Source: Flavobacterium buctense
Lineage (GTDB): Bacteria; Bacteroidota; Bacteroidia; Flavobacteriales; Flavobacteriaceae
Direction of reading: 5' to 3'
Assembly (NCBI RefSeq): GCF_014486695.1
Contig: NZ_JACTAB010000005.1
Coordinates: forward strand, 113,526-177,525
DNA: 64,000 nucleotides
A program made the position numbers and the translations under genes. The notes beneath the pieces were generated by a model, which was given only the letters and a program-made list of their open reading frames with translations, was not told the DNA's origin and ran no database searches. Shown here one piece after another: positions 1-8,759 of the stretch. How positions within the stretch are numbered: position 1 is the stretch's first letter; each line of letters opens with the position of its first letter.

Positions 1-72
1 CTTCGAAAAATCGGTCGCCGTTGTTGAAACGACTTCGGTTACTTTTGATTTGTTGTGGTAAATTATAATCAT
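1..72 (-). CDS. 5' end of an unidentified gene, cut by the window edge
   Basis: An ATG (complement of 70-72) opens a frame that runs without a stop to the left edge of the window, giving 24 residues that begin MIIIYHNKSKV. It starts 10 bases after the stop of the upstream FkbM gene, in the same tight spacing as the rest of the operon, so it is probably the next operon member. The hydrophobic opening IIIYHN would fit a Rossmann-type enzyme such as a glycosyltransferase, but the fragment is too short to name a family. Seen: start codon, open frame, spacing. Inferred: that it is a real gene. Confidence 0.55.
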   Translation of the reverse strand, partial: MIIIYHNKSKVTEVVSTTATDFSK

Positions 73-82
73 GGATTCTTTT

Positions 83-886
83 CTATTTCAAATTTGGTCC
101 GGCAAACGTTATAATTTCATTGCCTCTGAACCTGACCGTTTTATAGGGATAATCCATTGCTTTGAAAAAAGCTTCTACTTTGATATGTGTTTTCTCGCCA
201 TTGACAATGTGATAAGAAGCAATGGCAAAATTGGGTTTTAGGGTTTTAATTGTTTCCACACAACCATCGAGTGCTTCAATTTCTGCACCTTCGATATCCA
301 TTTTGATGAAATCTAACTTGGTTATGGCTTTGTCTTTTACCCAACTGTCAATAGTCACCGCTTGTTTTTTGACACAATGTTCGGCATCAGGCATCCATAC
401 TGCGGAAGAACCAACTGTTCCGGCTTCGTAAAAGTCAATCCATTCATTTTTATCCCAAAGGAGTAAATCCTCAATGGCAATATTATCGGTTAAATCTTCA
501 TTCAGACTTCTATTTTTTTGAATTCTTTCGATGTTGAATTTATCCGGTTCGAAGGCAAAGACTTTTCCGTTTTGGCCTACTAATTTGGAGAAGAAAACAG
601 ACAAATGCCCGCAATTGGCACCGGCATCAATCACCACATCATCCGACTTTACTTTGTAGCAATGCTGGTAATAATTAAAATCATCCACAATCGGATATAA
701 GGCTTCGTGGGTAACTAGGGAAAGAGTGTAAAAAGTAGTTTTATAAGTTACATTACCGTTGTGGTCAACCAAATCGAAAGCCACATTTTTAGACTTTAAC
801 AAGCTGTAATAAAACAACTTCATGCGTTCTTTGGCATTTCCTTTCGGAACCAAATGACTGAGTATTTTTTTAAAAGCTTTTTTCAT
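83..886 (-). CDS. FkbM-family SAM-dependent methyltransferase
   Basis: The 267-residue protein has the class I methyltransferase fold of the FkbM family, which O-methylates sugars or other small groups. The SAM-binding motif VIDAGANCG is at residues 85-93, the acidic loop AFEPD at about 111-115, and the family motif IKMDIEGAE at about 194-202. The first 75 residues are a variable cap region. The start overlaps the stop of the upstream GT4 gene in an ATGA arrangement, so the two are probably translationally coupled. It is one of three FkbM proteins in the window. In this setting it probably methylates a sugar of the surface glycan; the exact acceptor cannot be read from the sequence. Confidence 0.9.
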   Translation of the reverse strand: MKKAFKKILSHLVPKGNAKERMKLFYYSLLKSKNVAFDLVDHNGNVTYKTTFYTLSLVTHEALYPIVDDFNYYQHCYKVKSDDVVIDAGANCGHLSVFFSKLVGQNGKVFAFEPDKFNIERIQKNRSLNEDLTDNIAIEDLLLWDKNEWIDFYEAGTVGSSAVWMPDAEHCVKKQAVTIDSWVKDKAITKLDFIKMDIEGAEIEALDGCVETIKTLKPNFAIASYHIVNGEKTHIKVEAFFKAMDYPYKTVRFRGNEIITFAGPNLK

Positions 887-2025
887 TGGATAAGGGCTTT
901 ATAAAAATCGGCACTTTGTTGGGCAACTACTGTTATGCTGAATTTTTCTTCTACTTTTTTTCTTGCGGCTGTGCCAAATTGATCGCTTAAAGCTTCGTTT
1001 TCAAGCAATGTGATTATTTTTTGAGCGAATTGTTGGTGTGATTTTGGGTGAACCAAATACCCGGTAACGCCATCGGTTATGACTTCATTGGCCCAACCAA
1101 TATTTGAAGCTACTATGGCTTTTTGCATGGCCATGGCTTCTATCCAAGAAACCGGTAAAGCTTCCGCAAAGGTAGGGAAAACGCAAACGGCTGCCTTATT
1201 AATATGTTCTTTTATAGTTTCATAGGGAATACTGCCCAAATAAGTGACATTTTCAAAAGCGGCTTTGTCAAATAAGGGTTGCATCATCTGCCAAACGGAG
1301 GAATTTCCGGTAACTACATCCGAAGCATCTCGACCGATAATAATTAGTTTGACTTGTGGATTCGCTTGGTAAACTTCATTAAAAATCAATGGCAATTCAA
1401 GTGAGCCTTTTTTTCTGATGAGTGTGCCAAAATATAGAATGGTATTCGCTTGTTTAGCAAGTGCTTCGTTTCGCGAAAAACTCTCTAAATCAATACTGTT
1501 GGGAATGATGGTAAAATCTTTTTGTAACGAAAACAATTCCTTGGTCACATCGGCGGTGTATTGGCTAACCGAAAGCAAAGTATCGGCGTTTTGCAGCGCT
1601 TTTCTCTCTCGAAATTTATTGAGCGTTTTAACCGGTCTTTGGTCTAAATGACAAAAATAAGTATCCGACCCATTAAGCCGAATCACCACAGGACAATTGG
1701 GTTTGATTTCGGAGGTGATTCCGGTCCAATCCGGTGCTTCTACAATATCAAGTGCCTTATTTTTTACCAGAGAATTAATGAGTTTTTGGATTTTCTTTTG
1801 GGTTAAAAGTCGGGAAAAACCTTTGAGCTTGACATTTTTGATTCGGTAATAGTGAATAGTATTTTCTGTAAAAACCTCGTCTTCTTTTTGTCCATAAACC
1901 AAAACAAAGACCTCGTGTCCGGCTGCGGTTAACCCTTTGGCTAAATTCAAAATACTTGTCCCAATGCCTCCGGAGGAACCCATTTTGGGATGCGGAAATT
2001 CCGGTGTTAGAAAAGCCACTCTCAT
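883..2025 (-). CDS. GT4-family glycosyltransferase
   Basis: This 380-residue GT-B retaining glycosyltransferase has an N-terminal acceptor domain with the glycine-rich loop GSSGGIG at about 16-22 and a C-terminal donor domain. The donor domain holds the EX7E element (EALPVSWIE, about residues 288-296) that binds the nucleotide sugar. Length and architecture match family GT4. It should work at the cytoplasmic membrane, adding one sugar to the lipid-linked repeat. Four-base ATGA overlaps link it to the serine acetyltransferase-like gene before it and the FkbM gene after it. Donor and acceptor cannot be predicted. Confidence 0.92.
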   Translation of the reverse strand: MRVAFLTPEFPHPKMGSSGGIGTSILNLAKGLTAAGHEVFVLVYGQKEDEVFTENTIHYYRIKNVKLKGFSRLLTQKKIQKLINSLVKNKALDIVEAPDWTGITSEIKPNCPVVIRLNGSDTYFCHLDQRPVKTLNKFRERKALQNADTLLSVSQYTADVTKELFSLQKDFTIIPNSIDLESFSRNEALAKQANTILYFGTLIRKKGSLELPLIFNEVYQANPQVKLIIIGRDASDVVTGNSSVWQMMQPLFDKAAFENVTYLGSIPYETIKEHINKAAVCVFPTFAEALPVSWIEAMAMQKAIVASNIGWANEVITDGVTGYLVHPKSHQQFAQKIITLLENEALSDQFGTAARKKVEEKFSITVVAQQSADFYKALIQ

Positions 2026-2591
2026 TTTAATTGGGGGAATTCATGAATATAGTATGCCGACAAATCTTTATCGATAAGCGTTATCTTAGCCGGCAAAACG
2101 GTTTTTCCTGCCGGAATGTTATCGGTAACCACTGCATTAGCACCAATCACTACATTATCACCGATGGTAATTTTGCCAAAAACACAAGCATTCGGACCAA
2201 TAAAAACTCGGTCACCAATGGTTGGAACACCAATTTTCTTTCCGTAATTGCTAACGCCAATAGTAATGCCTTGCGAAATGTTACAATTTTCCCCGATAAC
2301 ACTATCGCCATGAATTACGACATTGCCGAAATGACCAATATAAAACCCTTTTCCAATTTGTGTTCTGTAAGAAATATCAAAGCCATACTTAACTTTAAGC
2401 CGTCTTAACCAGAGGAAAAAAAAGTAAAACAACAAACGATTATTAGTGCGATAATGTTGGACCAGTCGAAAAATAGTCATGAATTTTAAACCCGGAATCG
2501 GATGCAAAATAAAAACAAAGAATAGCGTTCTAAAATTGATTTTAGAAAGGTTATATCTTTTATAATCTGCTAAAAGTATACTTTTAACCAT
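2022..2591 (-). CDS. Serine O-acetyltransferase-like hexapeptide-repeat acetyltransferase
   Basis: A 189-residue acetyltransferase of the left-handed parallel beta-helix type. Hexapeptide repeats run from about residue 75 to 170, with CysE-like segments GHFGNVVIHG, NCNISQGITIG and GDRVFIGPNACVFG. CysE itself is longer and has a helical N-terminal domain; this short form, with a basic and hydrophobic N-terminus, is the type common in polysaccharide loci. It probably transfers acetyl from acetyl-CoA to a sugar hydroxyl. It starts one base after the upstream gene and overlaps the next one by 4 bases. A role in cysteine synthesis is possible but less likely in this context. Confidence 0.85.
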   Translation of the reverse strand: MVKSILLADYKRYNLSKINFRTLFFVFILHPIPGLKFMTIFRLVQHYRTNNRLLFYFFFLWLRRLKVKYGFDISYRTQIGKGFYIGHFGNVVIHGDSVIGENCNISQGITIGVSNYGKKIGVPTIGDRVFIGPNACVFGKITIGDNVVIGANAVVTDNIPAGKTVLPAKITLIDKDLSAYYIHEFPQLK

Positions 2592-2592
2592 A

Positions 2593-3996
2593 TCATTCTT
2601 TTGTTATCGTTTCGATGGCTGTCCAAATTCGTTCCGAAGCTAATTCGGTCGGATGCTGATTGATTTTCTCAAACCATTGTTGGGCATTTACTATAACGTC
2701 ATTGGCTTCATTTCCCATTCCTTTTACTAGACAATCTTCAATTTCGGCCGGACTGTTAACCCACAAAACAGCATTTGAATTAGGCATGGATCGGAAATGT
2801 ATAAATTTATAAATATTTTTTACAGCCCAATCAGGAAATTGCTCGTTAGGCACATCATAATTAATATAAGCACAAGGCTTTTGAAAAGAAACATAATCAA
2901 AAACCATGGACGAACCCAAATTAACCACCATTTCGGTATGGGCAATCGTATTCATCTGAAGAATCAAATCTTCTTTGGTCGGCAAAATGTCGTGCCAGGC
3001 TTCTCCAATTTTCTTCCATTTTGGATTTACACTCGTGATGATATCTTTAAATTCTTCCAAAACAACGTTGTAACGGTTTGAAAAATCAACCGGACATCTT
3101 CTGAAAACTATGCCTAAATTATATCCTTTTTGATTGAGTTGTGCCACCGCAAGAGCCGTATCTCTCAAATAAGTGGGATCATTAGGTGAAGTCGTCACAT
3201 CATCTCCTGAAAAACAAATGTATTTTTTACTTAAATCTAAGTTGTATTCCTTAAAAAAAACTTCTTTTGAAAGTACAATTTCTTTTTCCGTATGGGTTTC
3301 AAACTGTGGTGTACCGGTTACCAACACCTGATTTTTATTGAGATGCGGATAATAATACAACAACTCATTTTTCATATGATCACTCCAAACAAAATAGTAA
3401 TCGGTTTCGATAATTTTGGTGGCTTTTGGTAAATTATCCCAAGAAAAAATAAAAGTCGCGGTTGGAATGCCCAAATCCTGTGCTGCCAATATCGGTGCTA
3501 CTGCTAACATTGTCCTTTGATTGGTACAAAAAACAAAATCGGGTTTTTCTTTTTGAAGTGTTTCAAAACTGTCAAAATACAATTTGGTCTTTCGTTCTTG
3601 CTTACCAATATTTTTTCTAATGTGATTTAATCCCTTTTCAGAATTGTACCAAAAAACCAACCCCTTAGTACAAACGCTTTTCAGAGATGATTTAAGATCT
3701 CTGTAAACAAAAGGAAATCGATAAGAATCGTAAACGTTATCTTTTGATTTTTTGATACTTAGATTGAGTTCGATTTGGGTTTGTGCTTTCTTTAAAATGT
3801 CGGTTAACGGATGTACTTTGGCATTTTGAAAACGGATTTCTTTGAAACCCAATTCGTTTAAATCAAAAGGAGTATTATTCCAAAAAGTAATATCATTTCC
3901 TCTTTCAAGACCAATAGCGTGAAAATTAGTAAAAGCAAAGTTTTTCAAACCAACACCATCGGGAAGAAGTAAGAATATTTTTTTGGGATACTGCAT
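2593..3996 (-). CDS. Putative GT-B glycosyltransferase-like protein
   Basis: A 467-residue soluble protein. The C-terminal half looks like the donor half of a GT-B or CDP-glycerol-transferase-like fold: a VTGTPQF segment, and a GSSMVFDYVSFQKPCAYINYD stretch resembling the nucleotide-binding end of such enzymes. I do not recognise a specific family. The frame can be extended by 8 codons to a TTG at 4020, but the ATG at 3996 is preferred because the sequence after it (QYPKKIFLLLPDG) looks like a first beta-strand. It follows a 95-base gap after the SGNH gene and precedes the acetyltransferase gene by one base. Glycosyltransferase function is an inference from fold-like features and context. Confidence 0.6.
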   Translation of the reverse strand: MQYPKKIFLLLPDGVGLKNFAFTNFHAIGLERGNDITFWNNTPFDLNELGFKEIRFQNAKVHPLTDILKKAQTQIELNLSIKKSKDNVYDSYRFPFVYRDLKSSLKSVCTKGLVFWYNSEKGLNHIRKNIGKQERKTKLYFDSFETLQKEKPDFVFCTNQRTMLAVAPILAAQDLGIPTATFIFSWDNLPKATKIIETDYYFVWSDHMKNELLYYYPHLNKNQVLVTGTPQFETHTEKEIVLSKEVFFKEYNLDLSKKYICFSGDDVTTSPNDPTYLRDTALAVAQLNQKGYNLGIVFRRCPVDFSNRYNVVLEEFKDIITSVNPKWKKIGEAWHDILPTKEDLILQMNTIAHTEMVVNLGSSMVFDYVSFQKPCAYINYDVPNEQFPDWAVKNIYKFIHFRSMPNSNAVLWVNSPAEIEDCLVKGMGNEANDVIVNAQQWFEKINQHPTELASERIWTAIETITKE

Positions 3997-4091
3997 TGAC
4001 TTTTTTAATTGAAGTACCAAATATCTTTATTTTATAATGAAAGTAAAAATTTATTGGTCATGAATTATAAGCCTTGTTGTCTCAATTGGCA

Positions 4092-4976
4092 TCATTTGTT
4101 GGTCAAAACCTCGTCTGCAAAAATTTCTGTGAAGTATTGTGCCCCTTTATCATTTAAATGATTGGCATTTTGAAAAAGATTCTCGTCTTTAACCGTTCTT
4201 GAAAAATCATATAATCCGGGAATCTTGGTTTTCAATTGTGCAATAAAATCCAAATTAGTGGTATGCTGGCAAAACGGTGCTGTATAAAAAGTGATCTTGA
4301 TTTTATTCTTTTCACAAAACTCCTGAATATGTTTAATATACTCGTTACTTTCATTAATCTTATCAGGCAGTGGAAAATGATGTTTTTCAGCATTACCGTA
4401 TAAGGGCGCATACCCTTTGTAGGTTACTGCATTGGTTTTCTTTTTGGCAAGATTCAAACCAATTTCTCGGAAGCCTAATTTTAAATCATTTCTGCCATAT
4501 CGGAAAAATGGAATGTAACGATATTGATTGTAATGAATAGAATCAAATTTGAGGTGATTATCATAAATCTCGTTTTCATGCATAAACGGAATGATTTCGG
4601 GTTGGAAAATAGTCGAAGCCTGATTGATGTTGTAGCTATAATCAACTTGTATAAATATCCTTTCGTGTTTGATTTTGTAATGCTGAACCAATTGCAGTAT
4701 GGTATAAATATCATGCAATTTAGCCGCTTGAAAACCCAAGTTAAGCGCTGTTTTTCCGGTCTTTTTTTCGATGATTGAGGGTACAATCCCACTTTCTACC
4801 CGAGAAGAACCGATGAAAATATAATCGATTTTTTGATCCTTAAGCGTTCTTAGATATTGGATTTTGGTTCGTGGTGAAGAAGTCTGGTAAACTTTAGTAT
4901 ATGCCAAATCTAACAACAACATCATGAACAATGTCACTGCAAAAAATAAGGCTATTTTTAAGATAAACTGCTTCAT
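4092..4976 (-). CDS. SGNH-hydrolase-like membrane-anchored protein, partner of MBOAT
   Basis: A 294-residue protein with one N-terminal transmembrane helix (about residues 5-25) followed by an extracytoplasmic SGNH-like domain. The nucleophile block is GSSR (Ser57) and the C-terminal block is NANHLNDKG (His273). The usual DxxH is NxxH here, so the acidic triad residue appears replaced by Asn270. The frame can be extended 16 codons into the upstream MBOAT gene, but the ATG at 4976, one base after the MBOAT stop, gives a proper membrane anchor and was chosen. Pairing with MBOAT recalls AlgI/AlgJ or DltB/DltD, where the SGNH partner finishes acyl transfer outside the membrane. O-acetylation of the glycan is the likely role. 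Confidence 0.75.
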   Translation of the reverse strand: MKQFILKIALFFAVTLFMMLLLDLAYTKVYQTSSPRTKIQYLRTLKDQKIDYIFIGSSRVESGIVPSIIEKKTGKTALNLGFQAAKLHDIYTILQLVQHYKIKHERIFIQVDYSYNINQASTIFQPEIIPFMHENEIYDNHLKFDSIHYNQYRYIPFFRYGRNDLKLGFREIGLNLAKKKTNAVTYKGYAPLYGNAEKHHFPLPDKINESNEYIKHIQEFCEKNKIKITFYTAPFCQHTTNLDFIAQLKTKIPGLYDFSRTVKDENLFQNANHLNDKGAQYFTEIFADEVLTNK

Positions 4977-4977
4977 T

Positions 4978-6414
4978 TTAGAATTGGAAATAAATAAATT
5001 CACTCGCCTGAGAATAAACCCCAAAGACTACTATCATCAAAATAACAAACACGGCCAGCATATCTTTGGCTTTGCCAAAAAACGGATGTTCTTTTTCACG
5101 GGAAAACCATTCAAATACTATAAAGGCAAAAAGCATGAAAAGCAATTCAACCGAATACCTATCGATCTCTAAATACGCTATTCCACCTTCAAAGTTGAAA
5201 GAGAAAAGGTTTTTGATGTAAGTAAAAGCTTGTCCAAGGGTTTCCGATCTAAAGAATATCCAAGCAAAAGTGGTCAAGCAAAAGGTCAACAAAATGCTAA
5301 AAAACTCTTTGACCGTTGGCCACGACTTGCCTTTTGCTACAATTTCAAGATGATTTCGGTTACTGTTGGTGAGTAAAAGGGGTAAAAAATAAATCGCATT
5401 TAGCAAACCCCAAACAATGAACGTCCAATTGGCGCCATGCCAAAAACCACTTACTAAAAAGATGATAAAAGTGTTTCTAACTTTTGATTTCAGACCGCCT
5501 TTGCTACCACCAAGCGGAATGTAAAGATAATCGCGAAACCACGATGATAAAGAAATATGCCATCTTCGCCAAAACTCGGCTATGTCACGAGAAAAATAAG
5601 GGAAGTTGAAATTGCGAAACAAATCGATACCAAACAATTTTGAAGTCCCAAGAGCAATATCAGAATAACCGCTAAAATCACCATAAATTTGGAACGAAAA
5701 ATAAATCGCACCCAATAAAAGTGTGATGGAATTGGCGTTCTCATAATTATCAAAAATTGCATTAGCATAAGCGGCACAACTGTCGGCTATCACAATCTTC
5801 TTAAACAATCCCCACAAAATTTGATAAAAACCGTCCATGGCTTTGTGGTAATCAAAATGACGTTTCTTTTTCAGTTGTGGTAAAAGATGTGTCGCTCGTT
5901 CGATTGGACCGGCCACTAAAAGAGGGAAATAGCTAACGAACAAGGAATAATCTACTATGTTTTTTTCAGGCTTTATCCTATCGTTGTAAATATCAATAAC
6001 ATAAGACAACCCATGAAAAGTGTAAAATGAAATTCCAACCGGCAAAATGATTTGTAAAGTCCAAAAACTAGACTGTATTCCGAAACCCGAAAGCAACTCT
6101 TGAAAAGAATCGACAAAGAAATTATAGTACTTGAAAACACCCAGAAACCCAAGGTTGATGATAATACTCAGCCAAAACCAAAACTTTTTGTGGCCTTGAT
6201 TTTTAGCGTTATGCATTTGCAATCCGGTGAAATAATCCAAACCGGTAGAAAAAACTAGTAAAAACAAAAAACGCCAATCCCAACAAGCATAAAAAAAGTA
6301 ACTAGCCGCCAGCAACAATAAATTCTGAAGTTTTAAACTTTTGGTATTGACCAACCAATAGAGTGCAAACACTACCGGTAGAAAGACTAAATAAGAAAGT
6401 GAATTATACAGCAT
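4978..6414 (-). CDS. MBOAT-family membrane O-acyltransferase (AlgI-like)
   Basis: A 478-residue, highly hydrophobic protein with about ten or more membrane helices and the AlgI-type MBOAT signature. The catalytic His lies in GFWHGANW at about residue 325, and the upstream conserved block contains WRRWHISLSSWFRDYLY. These proteins move an acyl group, usually acetyl, across the cytoplasmic membrane to a periplasmic acceptor. The SGNH-like gene begins one base after its stop, as expected for a functional pair. A paralogous pair lies at 41811-44150. The gene starts three bases after asnB, inside the same operon. Confidence 0.9.
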   Translation of the reverse strand: MLYNSLSYLVFLPVVFALYWLVNTKSLKLQNLLLLAASYFFYACWDWRFLFLLVFSTGLDYFTGLQMHNAKNQGHKKFWFWLSIIINLGFLGVFKYYNFFVDSFQELLSGFGIQSSFWTLQIILPVGISFYTFHGLSYVIDIYNDRIKPEKNIVDYSLFVSYFPLLVAGPIERATHLLPQLKKKRHFDYHKAMDGFYQILWGLFKKIVIADSCAAYANAIFDNYENANSITLLLGAIYFSFQIYGDFSGYSDIALGTSKLFGIDLFRNFNFPYFSRDIAEFWRRWHISLSSWFRDYLYIPLGGSKGGLKSKVRNTFIIFLVSGFWHGANWTFIVWGLLNAIYFLPLLLTNSNRNHLEIVAKGKSWPTVKEFFSILLTFCLTTFAWIFFRSETLGQAFTYIKNLFSFNFEGGIAYLEIDRYSVELLFMLFAFIVFEWFSREKEHPFFGKAKDMLAVFVILMIVVFGVYSQASEFIYFQF

Positions 6415-6417
6415 GGA

Positions 6418-8115
6418 CTATGACTTTAGTAATTGAGCCGCATTAATCCATTGCCAAATGTGAAAACTGCTTTGATTGTCTCCTTGAAAGAAATTTTTCA
6501 ACTCGCTTTGCAACTGTTTTTTATCAAACCAATTATTTTTTTCTAACTGTTCAACCTCAGCGGTAACCCAAGCTTTTAAATCCTCCGAAAGCCATTCTCT
6601 TTGTGGGGTTTGCAAAGGTCTTTTGGGTGCTAAAACCAAGTCTTTTTGCAAAAACTTTTCAGCAATTTTTCGCAGCATCCATTTTTGAGCACCGTCTTTT
6701 ATTTTAAAATTGGTTGGTCTGCTGAAAACATATTCCACCAATTCATAATCTAAAAAAGGTTCGCGCAATTCCGTGCCATACAGCATAGAAACCCGGTCAT
6801 TAAAGCGCAACGCTCTTGGAATTTTGGTATAAAACAAATCGCGGTATTGCAGGTTTAGTAAGTGGTCATCAAATGGTTTCGGATAATTCGTTTTACTGTA
6901 ATCTTTAGCAAAATCATTATCTAAAACTCCTATTCTGAAAGGTGATTTGGTAACCCCTTGCACTACACTATCGGAATTGGAAACATAGTAATCATAACCG
7001 GCCCAAGCTTCGTCTGAACCTTGTCCGTCGAGCAATACCTTTACGCCTTTTTCACTCGCGGTTTTGAATATTTTTGAATAAGCAATCGTTGGAATCCCGC
7101 CATAAGGTTCAGCTTGATGTTGCGCCATTTTTAAGGCCAAATCCGGAATCTCATTCGCCGATAAAGTACAAATATTCAAAGGATATTGTCGTTTTTCGAG
7201 CATCGCTTTTACCCAAGGTAGCTCGTCATAGCGCTCGTCATTGGTCACAAAAGTAAAAGCTTCAATGGTTGATTTGTCTATATTTTGTTGATCAATCAGT
7301 GCTAATAAAGTACTCGAATCCAATCCACCGCTCAAATTAAAACCGATAGGAACATCGGCTCTGAATCGGAGATTAATCGCTTTTAAGAGCAAACTGGTAA
7401 TATATTCTTCTTCGTTTTGTGCAAATTGATTTTGCAGTTGGACAATTCTTTCTTCAAAATGATACCATTTTTTGATTTGCAAATGGTTGTTTTTTAAAGT
7501 CAAAAAATGTCCGGCTTCTAGTTGGTGAATGTTCGTCCAAAAAGTCTCATTGGGCAAACCGTAACTGCCTTCGGAAAAAAAGTTCAGCCAAACCTTATCG
7601 TTTGGAATTTTAGCAACATCTGCGGCAAAAAGCGTATTGATTTCGGAAGCAAAATAGAAGTTATTTTGGTCGAAGTAATAATAAAACGGCTTTACACCAA
7701 AACGGTCTCGCGCAGCAAACAACGTTTGCTCTTTGATATTCCAAATGGCAAACGAAAACATACCGTTGCATTGGTCTAAACACTTTTCACCCCATTCGCG
7801 GTAGGCATTTAGTAAAACTTCGGTATCGGATTGGGTTTTGAAGATGTATTTGGACTGGAGTGTTTTTCGCAGTTCCAAATAGTTGTAAATTTCGCCATTG
7901 AAAATCAGCACATAATTCCCGCAATCGCTCAAAAAAGGTTGGTTTCCGGCATCGGACAAATCAATAATACTCAATCGATTGTGTCCAAAAGCCACTTGAT
8001 TTTCAATCAGCCAATTCCCGGTAAAATCAGGTCCGCGGTGCTTTTGCACGGCTAGCATGTTCAGCAAAATAGGCTGATGGGCATTTGGACCAATAATTCC
8101 GGCAATTCCGCACAT
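6418..8115 (-). CDS. asnB: Asparagine synthase (glutamine-hydrolysing)-like amidotransferase
   Basis: A 565-residue two-domain protein. The N-terminal Ntn glutaminase domain (about 2-200) begins MCGIAGI, so Cys2 is the nucleophile after Met removal. The C-terminal synthetase domain has the pyrophosphate loop NLSGGLDSS at about 260-268. Both half-reactions therefore look intact. AsnB-like proteins in glycan loci are often thought to amidate carboxylated sugars such as uronic or nonulosonic acids rather than make asparagine. That reading is favoured by the adjacent neuA, neuC and neuB genes but is inference. It is 6 bases after the methyltransferase gene and 3 bases before the MBOAT gene. Confidence 0.88.
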   Translation of the reverse strand: MCGIAGIIGPNAHQPILLNMLAVQKHRGPDFTGNWLIENQVAFGHNRLSIIDLSDAGNQPFLSDCGNYVLIFNGEIYNYLELRKTLQSKYIFKTQSDTEVLLNAYREWGEKCLDQCNGMFSFAIWNIKEQTLFAARDRFGVKPFYYYFDQNNFYFASEINTLFAADVAKIPNDKVWLNFFSEGSYGLPNETFWTNIHQLEAGHFLTLKNNHLQIKKWYHFEERIVQLQNQFAQNEEEYITSLLLKAINLRFRADVPIGFNLSGGLDSSTLLALIDQQNIDKSTIEAFTFVTNDERYDELPWVKAMLEKRQYPLNICTLSANEIPDLALKMAQHQAEPYGGIPTIAYSKIFKTASEKGVKVLLDGQGSDEAWAGYDYYVSNSDSVVQGVTKSPFRIGVLDNDFAKDYSKTNYPKPFDDHLLNLQYRDLFYTKIPRALRFNDRVSMLYGTELREPFLDYELVEYVFSRPTNFKIKDGAQKWMLRKIAEKFLQKDLVLAPKRPLQTPQREWLSEDLKAWVTAEVEQLEKNNWFDKKQLQSELKNFFQGDNQSSFHIWQWINAAQLLKS

Positions 8116-8121
8116 GCTTTG

Positions 8122-8754
8122 TTATCTTAGTCTGTAATTAATAGCCGTTTTGATTTTATAAACTGCAAAATCTATCTTTTGCTTTAGTGTTGGATTGGTA
8201 AAAATCAATTGCAATCCACCGGAAAAACTATCGGGTGGAAACGGTCCATAATCCGGACTTTTATAATTTGAAATCACTCGGGTATACAATGATTTCGGGA
8301 AAATTTCTCTGATGATTTTTAACTGCGGAATTCTATCGCCTTCAATAATAATGATTCCGTTATCGGCAATCATATTTTTGATTTTCAACACATTCTCGTC
8401 TGTTCCGTCGATAATGATTAAATCGAATTTTTGAGTAGTTTCAATATCTTTTAACGTATTGAAAATTTGAACCTTTGCGTAATATTCTTTTAAATATTGG
8501 GACAAAGCATTTAAACAAAACGCATTGGCTTCCGTGCCCACATAATTTAGTTGTCGGTGTTGCTTTTGATAAAAATCCTGAATACAGTAGGCGATTGAAC
8601 CGATTCCGAGACCTAATTCTAATACGTTTTCCGTTTTGTATTTGTCCACTATGTCCACTATTGTTTTCAAAGCAAACTCTGAGGCAATGTGCTGGTTTCC
8701 TTCGAGACCGGAAAAATATTTAAACGTGGCTACTGCTATATCTTGATTACTCAT
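8122..8754 (-). CDS. Class I SAM-dependent methyltransferase-like protein
   Basis: A 210-residue protein with a Rossmann-type methyltransferase core: motif I VLELGLGIGSI at residues 44-54, an acidic residue after the second strand (GTEAN), and a motif IV-like FDLIIIDGTDE. The C-terminal part (YGPFPPDSFSGG) is not a motif I can assign. It lies between neuA and asnB with gaps of 5 and 6 bases. It may modify the nonulosonate or a neighbouring sugar. Methyltransferase activity is inferred from the fold; some proteins of this shape do other chemistry. Confidence 0.72.
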   Translation of the reverse strand: MSNQDIAVATFKYFSGLEGNQHIASEFALKTIVDIVDKYKTENVLELGLGIGSIAYCIQDFYQKQHRQLNYVGTEANAFCLNALSQYLKEYYAKVQIFNTLKDIETTQKFDLIIIDGTDENVLKIKNMIADNGIIIIEGDRIPQLKIIREIFPKSLYTRVISNYKSPDYGPFPPDSFSGGLQLIFTNPTLKQKIDFAVYKIKTAINYRLR

Positions 8755-8759
8755 TTAGG

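Noticed and set aside
2031..2408. Plus-strand open frame of 125 codons opposite the serine acetyltransferase-like gene
   Set aside because: The opposite strand has a complete hexapeptide-repeat protein; the plus-strand translation shows no motif.
4977..5024. 16-codon N-terminal extension of the left SGNH gene into the MBOAT gene
   Set aside because: The ATG at 4976, one base after the MBOAT stop, gives a normal membrane anchor; the extension adds a polar segment unlike the paralogue.
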